64,000 bases of DNA. Source: Diaphorobacter aerolatus (GTDB lineage: Bacteria > Pseudomonadota > Gammaproteobacteria > Burkholderiales > Burkholderiaceae_C). The first letter of the stretch is position 1, and each line of letters starts with the position of its first letter. Below, piece after piece: positions 40,200-51,279 of this stretch. The notes below the pieces were generated by a model, which worked only from the letters and a program-made list of their open reading frames with translations, searched no databases and was not told where the DNA came from. Both the position numbers and the translations under genes were made by a program. The stretch spans positions 558,001-622,000 of the forward strand of contig NZ_CP060783.1 of assembly GCF_014489535.1 (NCBI RefSeq), written 5' to 3'.

Positions 40200-40993
40200 C
40201 GACCATTCAGCCGCTTCCAGTAGACGAGGATTCCGTGGCGCTGACCCACTACACGCTCTCGAACCAGGGTGATCGGAACTACAACGAAGACGCCTACTGT
40301 CACGCGCATGACCGTGGCATCGTCTCGTTTGCGGTCGCCGATGGAATGGGTGGAACCTCTGGCGGCAGGCATGCTGCGGCACTGGCCGTTTCGACCATCA
40401 GACAAAGCGAGTTGAGCCTGGATCCGAACGAAATGTCGCGCCAATTCCTGGCCATTTCGACGGCGATCAAACGTGAACAGATCGCCCACCCCGAGATGTC
40501 CAACATGTGCACGACGATTGCGGAACTGCGCATAGACACCTACTCCCAGCAAGCCATCTGGGCACACTGGGGAGACACTCGCATCTACTGGTTTCGCAAC
40601 AATGAATTGGTCACCATGACCGAGGACCACAGCGTCGTACAAAGCCTCGTGTCAGCAGGACTGCTCTCGGAAGAAGACGCAGCTAACTATCCCAAACGCA
40701 ATGTGCTGCTCGGAGCCGCCGGAGCAAACAGCGAGGTCGAACCCAGTGTTCTACCAAGCGCCGTAACCGTCACCGACGGCGACGCCTTCCTCATCTGCAC
40801 GGACGGCGTATGGAGCATGGTCAACACCTCATTCATTGAACGCACCCTCAGCCAGGCCGTCAGCGTTCAGGACTGGATCGATGAAATAATGAAACAGGTC
40901 GCGCTGGTCGGCAGCGGCTCGAATGACAACTTCACGGCCACCGGGGTCTGGATCACCGCGGGCAGCGAGAAGACCATTGCCATGAGGTTGTGA
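40196..40993 (+). CDS. pppA: PppA, PP2C-type phosphatase of the T6SS
   Basis: A 265-residue PP2C (PPM) phosphatase with all metal motifs: GDRNYNEDAY, VADGMGG, WAHWGDTRIYWF, CTDGVW and NDNFT. It reverses PpkA phosphorylation of the FHA protein. The start is GTG 40196, overlapping the tagH stop by 4 bases, so the FHA protein and its phosphatase are translated together. Confidence 0.93.
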   Translation: MTTIQPLPVDEDSVALTHYTLSNQGDRNYNEDAYCHAHDRGIVSFAVADGMGGTSGGRHAAALAVSTIRQSELSLDPNEMSRQFLAISTAIKREQIAHPEMSNMCTTIAELRIDTYSQQAIWAHWGDTRIYWFRNNELVTMTEDHSVVQSLVSAGLLSEEDAANYPKRNVLLGAAGANSEVEPSVLPSAVTVTDGDAFLICTDGVWSMVNTSFIERTLSQAVSVQDWIDEIMKQVALVGSGSNDNFTATGVWITAGSEKTIAMRL

Positions 40994-41126
40994 TCAGGCC
41001 GGATCAACTCATCACTATTTCGCGACCCGGCGCGCACTGAGCTTGCGTTGGCTGCGCTTCGATACCGTCGCTCCGCACTACGTCATCGTGTCCTTGATCT
41101 CGGCAGGTGACGCATAAACTGCCCAA

Positions 41127-41438
41127 ATGAACTCAAAGCAAACCATTTTAGATCGTGAGTTATTTGCTGAAGCCTTGCGCCACATGGGCGAGGAAGACCT
41201 GTTGTATCTCAATCGCATGGTCATTGAGCGCCTGAATTTACTCGCCCAAGTCAAAAGCACCGTGCAACTGGCCCAATTTACCGAGGGCGACCGCGTTGAA
41301 TTCACCACGAACCAAGGAGTCATCAAACGCGGGACAATCGTTCGACTCAACAAGAAAACCGCAAGTTTGCGCACTGATGATGGGCAAGATTGGAAAGTTT
41401 CACCCTCGTTGCTACGCAAGGCCAGTGACAGGACGTGA
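41127..41438 (+). CDS. conserved small hypothetical protein, KOW/SH3-like C-terminus
   Basis: A 103-residue protein. The N-terminal half is helical (DRELFAEALRHMGEEDLLYLNRMVIERLNLL). The C-terminal half reads like a small beta-barrel (FTEGDRVEFTTNQGVIKRGTIVRLNKKTASLRTDDG, WKVSPSLL), the pattern of KOW or SH3-type modules that touch RNA or ribosomal partners. I do not recognise a named family. It is unrelated to the T6SS by content and ends 113 bp before a strong terminator shared with clpA. Confidence 0.65.
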   Translation: MNSKQTILDRELFAEALRHMGEEDLLYLNRMVIERLNLLAQVKSTVQLAQFTEGDRVEFTTNQGVIKRGTIVRLNKKTASLRTDDGQDWKVSPSLLRKASDRT

Positions 41439-41551
41439 TTCTGTGGTCGTTGTCACCCCGTTGTTTGGCGGCTGCAAAACGCCAGCAAAGTCCTCCATTC
41501 CTTACGACCCGCCGAAAACTTCTAAGCACATTTGCGGTATTTCCACATACA

Positions 41552-41587
41552 AAAGCCCGCAGCTCTTTCAAGCTGCGGGCTTTGTTT
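41552..41587. terminator. strong bidirectional terminator between the small gene and clpA
   Basis: A 13-bp perfect stem AAAGCCCGCAGCT (41552-41564) with AGCTGCGGGCTTT (41571-41583), 6-base loop, and T/A-rich flanks on both sides. It sits 24 bases past the end of clpA and 113 bases past the convergent small gene. Confidence 0.92.
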
Positions 41588-41610
41588 TAGGTAGCGGACT
41601 GACTATTTAA

Positions 41611-43953
41611 TCAGTCTGCCGTCGCCTCTTCCGGCTCGGCGGGTTCCGACTTGGTGCGCTCCTTCTTGGCGAGCGACTGGATGTCGAGCTTGACCTCGGA
41701 GGTCTCGTTGCCCTTGTCGTCGGTGCCGACCTCGATGTCGACGGTCAGGCGGCCGCCGTCGGTGAGCTTGCCGAACAGCAGTTCGTCTGCCAGTGCACGA
41801 CGGATCGTGTCCTGGATCAGGCGCTGCATTGGGCGAGCACCCATGAGGGGATCGAAACCCTTCTTGGCCAGATGCTTGCGCAAGTCGTCGGTGAACGTGA
41901 CTTCGACCTTCTTCTCGGCGAGCTGTTGCTCCAGTTGCAACAGGAACTTATCCACCACGCGCAGGATGATCTGCTCGTCGAGCGGCTTGAAGCTCACCAT
42001 CGCATCCAGACGGTTGCGGAATTCCGGCGTGAACAGGCGCTTGATGTCGCCCATTTCATCGCCCGCCTGACGCGGGTTGGTGAAGCCGATGGTGGCCTTG
42101 TTCATGGTCTCGGCGCCCGCGTTCGTCGTCATGATGATGATGACGTTGCGGAAGTCGGCCTTGCGTCCGTTATTGTCGGTCAGCGTGCCGTGGTCCATCA
42201 CCTGCAACAGCACGTTGAAGATGTCCGGATGCGCCTTCTCGATTTCGTCGAGCAGCAGCACCGCGTGCGGCTTCTTGCTGATCGCTTCGGTGAGCAGACC
42301 GCCCTGATCGAAACCCACGTAGCCCGGAGGCGCACCGATCAGTCGGCTCACCGCGTGGCGTTCCATGTACTCGGACATGTCGAAGCGGATCAGGTCCACG
42401 CCCATGATGTAGGCGAGCTGCTTGGCCGCCTCGGTCTTGCCGACTCCGGTCGGGCCGCTGAACAGGAACGAGCCAATCGGCTTGTCGCCCTTGCCCAGGC
42501 CCGAGCGTGCCATCTTGACGGCGGATGCCAGCACCTCGAGCGCCTTGTCCTGACCGAACACCACGCTCTTGAGGTCGCGCTCGAGCGTTTGCAGCTTGCT
42601 GCGATCGTCGTTCGAGACATTGGCGGGCGGGATGCGCGCGATCTTGGCCACGATCTCTTCGATCTCGGCCTTGCCGATGGTCTTCTTGCGCTTGCTCGGC
42701 ACCTGGATGCGCTGGGCAGCACCGGCCTCGTCGATCACGTCGATGGCCTTGTCGGGCAGGTGACGGTCGTTGATGTACTTGGCCGAGAGTTCGGCCGCAG
42801 CCTGTAGTGCCGCCAGCGCGTACTTGACGCTGTGGTGCTCTTCAAAGCGCGACTTCAGACCCTTGAGGATGTCGACGGTTTCCGCCACGGTGGGCTCGAC
42901 CACGTCCACCTTCTGGAAGCGACGCGAGAGCGCCGCATCTTTTTCGAAGATGCCGCGGTATTCCGTGAACGTGGTCGCGCCGATGCACTTGAGCTGGCCG
43001 CTCGAGAGCGCCGGCTTGAGCAGGTTCGATGCGTCCAGCGTGCCGCCCGATGCAGCGCCCGCGCCGATCAGCGTGTGGATTTCGTCGATGAACAGAATGG
43101 CGTTGGGCTTGTCCTTGAGCGACTTGAGAACGCCCTTGAGACGTTGCTCGAAATCGCCGCGGTACTTGGTGCCCGCCAGCAGCGCACCCATGTCGAGCGA
43201 GTACACGGTGGCCTCGGCGAGGATTTCCGGCACGTCGTTCTGGGTGATGCGCCAGGCAAGGCCTTCGGCAATCGCGGTCTTGCCCACGCCGGCTTCACCC
43301 ACGAGCAGCGGGTTGTTCTTGCGGCGACGGCAGAGGATCTGGATGGTGCGCTCGACCTCGTACTGGCGACCGATCAGCGGATCGATCTTGCCTTCCTTGG
43401 CGGCCTGATTCAGATTGAGCGTGAACTGCTCGAGCGGCGATGCCTTCTCGTTGCGTTCTCCACCGCCCTCTTCGGCCTCGGGCTGACCTTCGGCCTTGGT
43501 AGGCTCCGGCGGCTCGCCCTTCTTGATGCCGTGGGCAATGTAGTTGACCACGTCGAGGCGCGTGACGCCCTGCTGGTGCAGGTAGTACACGGCGTGCGAA
43601 TCCTTCTCGCCAAAGATCGCCACCAGCACGTTGGCGCCGGTGACTTCCTTCTTGCCATTGCCCGTGGACTGCACGTGCATGATGGCGCGCTGGATCACAC
43701 GCTGGAAACCGAGCGTGGGTTGGGTGTCGACTTCGTCCGATCCTGCGACCTGCGGCGTGTTGTCCTTGATGAAATTGGTGAGCGAGGCGCGCAAATCATC
43801 AATGTTTGCGGCGCACGCGCGCAGCACTTCTGCGGCGCTTGGGTTGTCTAGCAGTGCAAGCAGCAAATGCTCCACGGTGATGAACTCGTGGCGCTGCTGG
43901 CGGGCCTCTACGAAGGCCATGTGCAAGCTGACTTCCAGTTCCTGGGCAATCAT
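41611..43953 (-). CDS. clpA: ClpA, ATP-dependent unfoldase of the ClpAP protease
   Basis: A 780-residue ClpA. The N-domain ([36 protein letters not shown]) is followed by D1 ([27 protein letters not shown]) and D2 ([27 protein letters not shown]), with the C-terminal [13 protein letters not shown]. The start is ATG 43953 with AAGGAG upstream. The frame is open into clpS in the sequence as given, but only because clpS has lost a base; the two are separate genes 61 bp apart, as in most proteobacteria. Confidence 0.95.
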   Translation of the reverse strand: MIAQELEVSLHMAFVEARQQRHEFITVEHLLLALLDNPSAAEVLRACAANIDDLRASLTNFIKDNTPQVAGSDEVDTQPTLGFQRVIQRAIMHVQSTGNGKKEVTGANVLVAIFGEKDSHAVYYLHQQGVTRLDVVNYIAHGIKKGEPPEPTKAEGQPEAEEGGGERNEKASPLEQFTLNLNQAAKEGKIDPLIGRQYEVERTIQILCRRRKNNPLLVGEAGVGKTAIAEGLAWRITQNDVPEILAEATVYSLDMGALLAGTKYRGDFEQRLKGVLKSLKDKPNAILFIDEIHTLIGAGAASGGTLDASNLLKPALSSGQLKCIGATTFTEYRGIFEKDAALSRRFQKVDVVEPTVAETVDILKGLKSRFEEHHSVKYALAALQAAAELSAKYINDRHLPDKAIDVIDEAGAAQRIQVPSKRKKTIGKAEIEEIVAKIARIPPANVSNDDRSKLQTLERDLKSVVFGQDKALEVLASAVKMARSGLGKGDKPIGSFLFSGPTGVGKTEAAKQLAYIMGVDLIRFDMSEYMERHAVSRLIGAPPGYVGFDQGGLLTEAISKKPHAVLLLDEIEKAHPDIFNVLLQVMDHGTLTDNNGRKADFRNVIIIMTTNAGAETMNKATIGFTNPRQAGDEMGDIKRLFTPEFRNRLDAMVSFKPLDEQIILRVVDKFLLQLEQQLAEKKVEVTFTDDLRKHLAKKGFDPLMGARPMQRLIQDTIRRALADELLFGKLTDGGRLTVDIEVGTDDKGNETSEVKLDIQSLAKKERTKSEPAEPEEATAD

Positions 43954-44014
43954 GTGAGAACTCCTTTTTCGCTTGCGTTTCAGAGATTGACTGTAGATCG
44001 GGGCGCCATGCCAA

Positions 44015-44370
44015 TTATTCAACTGGCTCGCACACACATTGCAAAGGATGCCCGCCTTGTTGGCGGCGTCGAGAACTTGTTCGACCTTGGTTGCGGCAAC
44101 GTCACGGGTGAAAACCCCGCAAACGCCTTTACCGTCCAGATGGATCTTGAGCATGATCTGCGTGGCCGCCTCGCGATCTTTCGAGAAAAATTCCTGCAGC
44201 ATCACAACGACGAACTCCATCGGCGTGTAGTCGTCGTTGAGCATGACCACCTGATACATCTTCGGCGGCTCCGTGCGCAGCGTGCGCCGCTCCAGCACGA
44301 CCGAGCCGCCATCTTCCTGCTTGGGTCGGGTCTGGGGTAGCTTGGGAGTCGTGGGAGGTTTGGTTGCCAT
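44015..44370 (-). CDS. clpS: ClpS, N-degron adaptor of ClpAP; one frameshift
   Basis: A 118-residue ClpS after repair. It has the family core [28 protein letters not shown] (the NDDYT loop binds N-degrons) and [20 protein letters not shown]. One base missing in C3 at 44051-44053 turns the normal ending AGHPLQC into AGILCNV and runs the frame into clpA. Adding it gives [11 protein letters not shown] and a TAA at 44015. It delivers N-end-rule substrates to ClpA. Confidence 0.93.
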
Positions 44371-44461
44371 GAAGATTATTCTAGCCAGCTAAATTCTGCG
44401 GTTCGCGGTTCAATTGGAGCCATATTAGTAGTTTTCAAGCGGCAAAGTTGGGTCCATGGTT

Positions 44462-47400
44462 TCAGCCGTGGTCGTACACCACGGACACCGCCCCGGAGCC
44501 GGCCATGCTGCCCCAGGCCGCAAGGGCCGCGTCGCTCGGAAAGAAGCTGCTGGCCTCGCCGAGACTGAGTTCGGCCACCGCCGCGCCGCGGTCCGAGTCG
44601 ATCTTCATGTCAAAACGCACCTTCAGGCCGCGCCTGAGGATTTCGCCATGGTCGGTTTCCTCCACTCGTGGCGGAAATTCGCGCACCAGCGCTGCCACAT
44701 CGGGCAGGTTCTCGCGAACCGCCACGCGCAGGTATTTTGCGTATTTGGCGCGCGCCGCTGCCAGATCCGAGATCTGCAGCACCTTGACGCGCAGCCCACC
44801 GCTGAACCGGTCAAGCTGCAGGCGACCGGCCACGACCACGAAATCGTCCTCCTTGATCGGACCCGATGCCGCGATCACGCCCTCGTCGGCCGAGGCCTCG
44901 ATGACCTTGGACTTGTCGTCGAGCTTGAACAGCGCGAGCTTGCCGCGTTGTCCGGTGATCACGCGATAGTCGGTCACGATGCCGGCGATGGTCTGCACCT
45001 CGCGGTTGTCCTGCAACTCCTCGATGGAGGTGCGCACGAACTTGCGGACCTCGTGCGCCACCTCGTCGAACAGATGGCCCGACAGGTAGAAGCCGATGGC
45101 GGTCTTCTCCAGCGTCAGTCGCTCCTTGATGCCCCAGGGCGTCACATCGGCGAGTTCGGGCTCCTTGGTGCTCGAGCCCTGAGCGTCGTCGCCCATCATG
45201 TCGAACAGGCCACACTGGTTGGCGTTGGCGTGCGACGCGGCGGCAAACTCGAACGCGGTATCGAGTGATGCCGACAGCGCCGCACGGTTCAGGTGAATCG
45301 AATCAAATGCCCGCCCTTGATCAACGCCTCCACCGTGCGCTTGTTGATGCGCGCGCGGTCCACGCGCACGCAGAAATCGAACAGGCTGGTGAACGGACCC
45401 TTCACATGGCCCTGCGGACCCTCCCCCGGCCTTCGCGCGCGGCGATGATGGCCTCGATGGCGGCCTGCCCGGTGCCCTTGATGGCACCGAGCCCGTAGCG
45501 GATCACCTTGTCGGTGACCGGCTCGAAGCGGTACATGCCGCGATTCACATCTGGCGGCTCGAAGGTCATGCCGAAATTCTTGACCGCGTCCTCGTAGAGC
45601 ACCTTCAGCTTGTCGGTGTCGTCCATTTCCACGGTCATGTTGCCGCAGTAGAACTCCGCCGTGTAGTGCACCTTGAGCCAGCCGGTGTGATAGGCGAGCA
45701 GCGAATAGGCGGCCGCGTGTGACTTGTTGAAGCCGTAGCCCGCGAACTTCTCCATCAGGTCGAAAATCTCGTCGGCTTTCTCCTCGCTGATGTCGTTTTT
45801 GGCCGCACCCTCGCGGAAGATCGCGCGGTGCTTGACCATCTCCTCGACCTTCTTCTTGCCCATCGCACGGCGCAGCAAGTCGGCGCCGCCGAGGCTGTAG
45901 CCGCCCAGCACCTGCGCGGTCTGCATCACCTGCTCCTGATAGACCATGATGCCGTAGGTCTCGGACAGCACGTTTTCCACGAGCGGATGCGGATACTCCA
46001 CCACTTCCCTTTTGTGCTTGCGGTCGACGAAGCTCGGGATCAGGTCCATCGGGCCCGGACGGTACAGCGCGTTCAACGCGATCAGATCTTCGAGACGGCT
46101 CGGCCTGGCCTCCTTGAGCATGCCCTGCATGCCGCGCGATTCGAACTGGAACACGGCCTCGGTCTTGCCATCGGAGAACAGGTTGTAGGTTTTCGCGTCG
46201 TCGAGCGGAATGTCCTCGAACGCAAAGTTCTCTTTGCCCTTGTGGCGCTTCTGGATGAATCCGCGGGCAATTTCGAGGATCGTGAGCGTGGCGAGCCCCA
46301 GAAAGTCGAACTTCACCAGGCCGACGTCTTCCACGTCATCCTTGTCATACATGGCAACGGCCGACTCGCTGCCCGGCTGCTGATAGAGCGGGCAAAAGTC
46401 GGTCAGCTTGCCGGGCGCGATCACCACGCCGCCCGCGTGCATGCCGATGTTGCGGGTCACGCCTTCGAGCTTTTGCGCCATCTCGATCACCGTGCGCACG
46501 TCTTCTTCGTTGCGGACACGGTCGTAGAGCATCGGTTCAAGCTCGAGCGCGTAGTTGTTCTTGTCGCCTTCCTTCTTCTGCTCGGGCGGATAGGCCAACG
46601 TATAGCTCATGCCCGGCTTGCCCGGCACCAGCTTGGAGATGCCGTCGCAAAACGTGTAGCTCATGTCCATCACGCGGCCCACGTCGCGGATCGCGGCCTT
46701 GGCCGCCATTGTGCCGAACGTGGCGATCTGGCTCACGGCGTTCTTGCCGTATTTCTGCTTCACGTAGTCGATCACCCGGTCGCGATTGCCCTGGCAGAAG
46801 TCGATGTCGAAGTCCGGCATCGAAACACGTTCGGGGTTCAGGAAACGCTCGAACAGCAGTGCATATTGCAGCGGGTCGAGGTCGGTGATCCTGAGCGCAT
46901 AGGCAACCAGCGAACCCGCACCCGAGCCACGGCCCGGCCCCACGGGGCAACCATTGTTCTTGGCCCATTGGATGAAGTCACCCACGATGAGGAAGTAGCC
47001 CGGAAATCCCATCTGCAGGATGGTGTGCAGCTCGAACTCCAGCCGCTCGACGTAGCGTGGCCGCGCCTTGTCGCGCCGGGGCTCCTCGGGGAACAGATAG
47101 GCGAGCCGTTCCTCCAGACCCTGATAGGACGCATAACGGAAATAGTCGTCGATCGGCATGCCGTTGGGCGTGGGAAAATCCGGCAGGCGCGGTTTTCCGA
47201 GCACCAGCGTGAGGCTGCAGCGCTTGGCGATTTCGAGCGTGTTCTCGACGGCAGACGGCAGGTCGGCGAACAGCGCCTCCATCTGGGCCGCGGTCTTGAA
47301 ATACTGTTCACGCGTGAACCGGCGCACGCGGCGCTGGTTGCCGAGAATTTCGCCCTCGGCGATGCAGACGCGCGCCTCGTGCGATTCGTAGTCGTCCGCA

Positions 47401-48005
47401 GTCGCGAACTGGATCGGGTGTGTCGCGACCACCGGCAGGTTCATGCGCGCCGCGAGCTGCACCGCCTGGGTCACATGCGACTCATCGTCGCTGCGGCCCG
47501 CGCGCTGTATCTCCATGTAAAACCGGTGCGGGAATATGCGCGCGAGTCGCGTGGCGATTTCCTTGGCCGTGGCCTCGTCGCCGCGCATCAATGGCTGCCC
47601 GACCGGTCCCGCCTGCGCACCAGAGAGCGCGATCAAACCCTCGTTGAGTTCGTCCAGCCACTCCCATTTGACCAGGGGCACGTTTTTGACGACGTTGCTG
47701 GTCCAGGCCCGCGCGAGGATTTCCGACAGGCTGAAATATCCCTGATCGCTCTGGATCAGCAGGATCATCCGGGCGACCGCGCTGGTATCGCCCTCCATAG
47801 GCACGCTGATTTCCGCGCCGACAATGGGTTTCACGCCCTTGCCGCGCGCTTCCTTGTAGAACTTCACCCCTCCGAACATGTTGTTCAGATCGGTGAGTGC
47901 CATGGCGGGCTGGCCATCCTTGGCGGCCGCTTTGATGATCTCGTCGATCCGGTTGGTTCCATCGACGACGGAAAACTCGGTGTGAAGGCGCAGGTGAACA
48001 AACAT
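44462..48005 (-). CDS. dnaE: DnaE, DNA polymerase III alpha subunit; two frameshifts
   Basis: About 1181 residues after repair. The PHP domain opens the protein (MFVHLRLHTEFSVVDGTNRI), and the polymerase palm carries the PDFDIDFCQGNR aspartates and GPGRGSGAGSLVAYAL. Finger and helix-hairpin-helix regions and an OB domain follow (DDFVVVAGRLQLD). Missing bases are inferred in C5 at 45423-45427 and C3 at 45310-45312; between them the short third frame reads HVKGPFTSLFDFCVRVDRARINKRTVEALIKGG, a textbook DnaE segment. Because dnaE is essential, the breaks must be sequence errors. The start ATG 48005 is chosen because MFVHLRLHTEFS is the family start. It is divergent from bamD. Confidence 0.95.
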
Positions 48006-48175
48006 GGAGTGATTGTAGAAACTTGTGCGAGCCATGTGGCCGACGCAAACCCCCATGCGTCACGCGGCGCATACAATGCCCTCTTGCCAACGATTTGCGG
48101 CCGGTCGGCATATCCCTATGCGGCTGGTGGCTAAACTGAATGCTCAATTCTTCCTCTGCGGGAAATACTGCCTTT

Positions 48176-48973
48176 ATGTCGCGTCTGAATCTGCCCCTGT
48201 TCTCTGCATTGCTGGCTGCCGGCCTTCTTGCGGGCTGCTCCAGCACCAACGTGGACAAGACTGCAGGCTGGAGTCCCAACAAGATTTATTCAGAAGCGCG
48301 CGACGAGGCCAATTCCGGCAGTTTCGACAAGGCCGTGCCGCTGTTCGAGAAGCTCGAAGGCCGTGCCGCGGGCACACCGCTCGCGCAACAGGCCCAGCTC
48401 GAAAAGGCCTACGCCCAATACAAGAACAACGACAAGGCCCAGGCGGTCGCCACGCTCGACCGGTTCCTCAAATTGCACCCGTCGTCGCCCGCGACCGATT
48501 ACGCGCTGTACTTGAAGGGCATCGTCAATTTCAACGAAGATCTGGGCATGTTCTCGTGGTTGTCGCGCCAGGACCTTTCCGAGCGCGACCAGAAGGCTGC
48601 CAAGGATTCCTTCGAATCGTTCCGGGAACTCGTCACGCGTTTCCCCGAATCGCGCTACACGCCGGACGCCCGCCAGCGCATGACCTACATCGTCAACTCG
48701 CTGGCACAGTATGAGGTGCACGTGGCGCGCTACTACTTCGAGCGCGGCGCCTACGTGGCCGCCATCAGCCGCGCGCAGGTTGCCGTGGCCGACTACAAGG
48801 AAGTGCCGGCCGTCGAAGAGGCGCTCTACATCATCATGCGCTCCTATGACGCGCTGGGCCTTGAGCAACTGCGCGACGACACGCGCCGCGTGATCGAGGC
48901 GTCGTACCCGAACAGCGAGTTTCTCAAATCCGGCTTTGCGAAGAAGAGCGATCCGTGGTGGAAGTTCTGGTAG
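48176..48973 (+). CDS. bamD: BamD, outer-membrane assembly lipoprotein
   Basis: A 265-residue BamD/ComL. The signal peptide ends at lipobox LLAGC, and TPR-like repeats follow (YSEARDEANSGSFDKAVPLFEKLEGR, KAYAQYKNNDKAQAVATLDRFLKLHPSSP, YDALGLEQLRDDTRRVIEASYPNSEF). It is the essential lipoprotein of the BAM complex that inserts outer-membrane beta-barrels. The start is ATG 48176, which begins the signal peptide. Its last ~50 bases overlap the convergent dinG end. Confidence 0.95.
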   Translation: MSRLNLPLFSALLAAGLLAGCSSTNVDKTAGWSPNKIYSEARDEANSGSFDKAVPLFEKLEGRAAGTPLAQQAQLEKAYAQYKNNDKAQAVATLDRFLKLHPSSPATDYALYLKGIVNFNEDLGMFSWLSRQDLSERDQKAAKDSFESFRELVTRFPESRYTPDARQRMTYIVNSLAQYEVHVARYYFERGAYVAAISRAQVAVADYKEVPAVEEALYIIMRSYDALGLEQLRDDTRRVIEASYPNSEFLKSGFAKKSDPWWKFW

Positions 48974-51060
48974 TCGCGCCAGCGTTGCCATCCGCTTGCA
49001 GCTTCGCCAGTCGCGCGACCTCGTCGTGAAATTCGGCCTCTGAGGCCAGACGCCGCATCGGCGGCAACTGGCGTTGCAGCCATTTGCCATATCCCTTGGC
49101 GAGGCGCGCATCGGCCACCACCAGCATGCCCGAATCCGTCTCGCCGCGAATCAGCCGCCCCGCTCCCTGCCGCAGAGCCATCGCGGCCTCCTGAAGCGCG
49201 AATTCCTTGAACGCATTGCGACCCTGCCCGCGAGAAACTGTTCGTAGGCTTCGACCAGCGGATCGGTCGGCACGGGAAACGGCAGCTTGTCGATCACCAC
49301 CATCTGCAACGCGTCACCCGGCACGTCGAAACCCTGCCAGTAGGTATGCGAGGCGACCAGCACGCAGCCTGACCGCGCGCTTGCCGTTTTTTCATCAAGG
49401 ATCGACGCCTGAAACCGCTCGGCAATCTGGCTTGAGGTCAGGTCGCCCTGCACCAGCAAGGCGATCTGTGGATGATCGGCAAGCTGCTTGCGAAGCACGC
49501 GAGCCACTTCATCCATCGCACGCAGGCTGGTCGTCAGAAACAGCGTTCGCCCCCGAGGCTCACAAGAGAATCGACAAGCCATCGCGCCAGCGCCGCCGCA
49601 TGCTGCAAATCGTTGGCGGAAGGCAAGTGATCGGGAATGAACAGCGTGGCCTGCGATGCGTAGTCAAACGGGCTCTGAAGCCGCATGACGGTCGTCGACT
49701 TTTCCAGCGCCAGTGGCTCCGTGAACCAGTCAAGCGCATCGTTGGTGCCCAGTGTGGCGGAAGTGAAGATGAAGGCGCGCGTCTCTTTGGCGGCCTCATC
49801 GTCGTCCCAGGCACTGGCTTCGGCAATGGTCGCCTCCGCCGAACGTGCGGTCGCCCACAACCGCTGTAGATCGGGTCCCGCGCGAAACGGCGTCTGTGAA
49901 AGATGCACGCCGTCGCTGGTCCGACTCAGCCAGCGCACGCGGGAGCGATCCTCGGCCGAGGACAGCGCGCCCAGGTTCTGCAGCATCACCACGGCACGTT
50001 GATGCAGGCGCAGCAGATCGGGCGAGGCGACGGTGACGGCATCGAGTTCGGTCAGCGCGGTGCGCAGGCCTGTCTCCAATGCGCTCCACGCCTTCGCCCA
50101 CTGCGCGCCGGATACGCCGTCGGGTGCCTCGTCCTGCCACGCGATGCGGCTGTTGTCCGGCAGCGCCGCGCAGCACACTACCAGCGCTCTGGCCGCGTCC
50201 AGCAGCTCCATGGCGAGGGCCGTCCAGTCACGCCAGCCCTGCGCCTCGGATTGTCCGGTCTGTCGTAGATCGTTGGCGAAGGCGATCACCTGGCGCGAAC
50301 CGAACTCCAGCCCGAACGCCTGCTGGCCTACGGCATTGAGCGAGTGCGCTTCGTCGAAGATGACCACCTGCGAATGGGCCAGCAACTCGGGTTCGCCCCC
50401 ATCCTGCGCCGCCGCCAGATCGGCAAAGAACAAATGGTGATTGACCACCGCGACATCGGCCGCCATCGCCAGGCGTCGTGCCCGGTAGACGTGACAGTCA
50501 TCGTAGCGCGGGCATTGGCCGCGCAGGCAGTTGTCGCGCGTGGAGCTGATTTGCGATTGCAGATGCCCGTCCGCATGCAGTCCGCCCAGTTCCGCGAGAT
50601 CGCCACTGCGCGTCGATTGCGCCCAGGCGCGTATCACCAGGAGTGGTGAGGTGGTCACTCCCGCCTCCAGCAGTCCCGAGACGGCCTGATCCAGGCGATG
50701 CAGGCACAGATAGTTGGCGCGGCCCTTGAGCAATGCAACGCGGCGATGGATCGCCCGGTGCCTGCCCAGAATTTCCTGCAATCTCGGCAGGTCGCGATGC
50801 ACCAGCTGATCCTGAAGCGCCTTGGTTGCGGTGGAAATCAACACGCGCCTGCCACTGAGCAGCGCCGGCACCAGATACGCAAACGTCTTGCCAATGCCGG
50901 TTCCGGCCTCCACCACCAGACATCCGCCATCCTCGATGGCGCGCGCCACCGCTGCGGCCATGGCCATCTGCTCCTGCCGGGGCCGGAAGCCCGCCAGACT
51001 CTGCGCCAGCGCTCCGCCGTCGTCGAGCACGGACCGCGCATCCGATTCCCACTCCGTCAT
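48924..51060 (-). CDS. dinG: DinG-family ATP-dependent DNA helicase; two frameshifts
   Basis: A DinG/YoaA-type superfamily 2 helicase of about 712 residues after repair. Motifs: Q-motif region GFRPRQEQMAMAAAVARAI, Walker A VVEAGTGIGKTFAYLVPAL, four cysteines for an Fe-S cluster (NYLCLHR, DNCLRGQCPRYDDCHVY), DEAH box VIFDEAHSLN, and motif VI QGAGRLIRGETDSG. Missing bases are inferred in C5 at 49550-49554 and C3 at 49227-49229; repair gives SLGGRTLFLTTSLRAM and FLAGQGRNAFKEFALQEAAMALRQ. It unwinds D-loops, R-loops or G-quadruplexes. The tail overlaps bamD by about 50 bases in the convergent direction. The start is ATG 51060. Confidence 0.9.
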
Positions 51061-51279
51061 GCGCACCACCCCGCCGTCGTCAAGCAGGCCGCGAAAAAGG
51101 GAAAACCCGTGGGTTTCCAGTCGAATTCAGGGAAATCCATAAATTTCTGTAGATTCAGAATCACTTTTTACGCAACAATCATTGCAAGAGGAAGCCGATA
51201 GTGATCCACAGATTAAACTTCGGCGAGGGGCGCTCAGCGGTTCCAATGCGCCAAACAACGAAACAGAAAAAATCCCGCC

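Noticed and set aside
45828-48134. A 768-codon open frame on the plus strand opposite dnaE
   Set aside because: Antisense shadow of dnaE; composition rich in His/Arg/Val/Leu without motifs.
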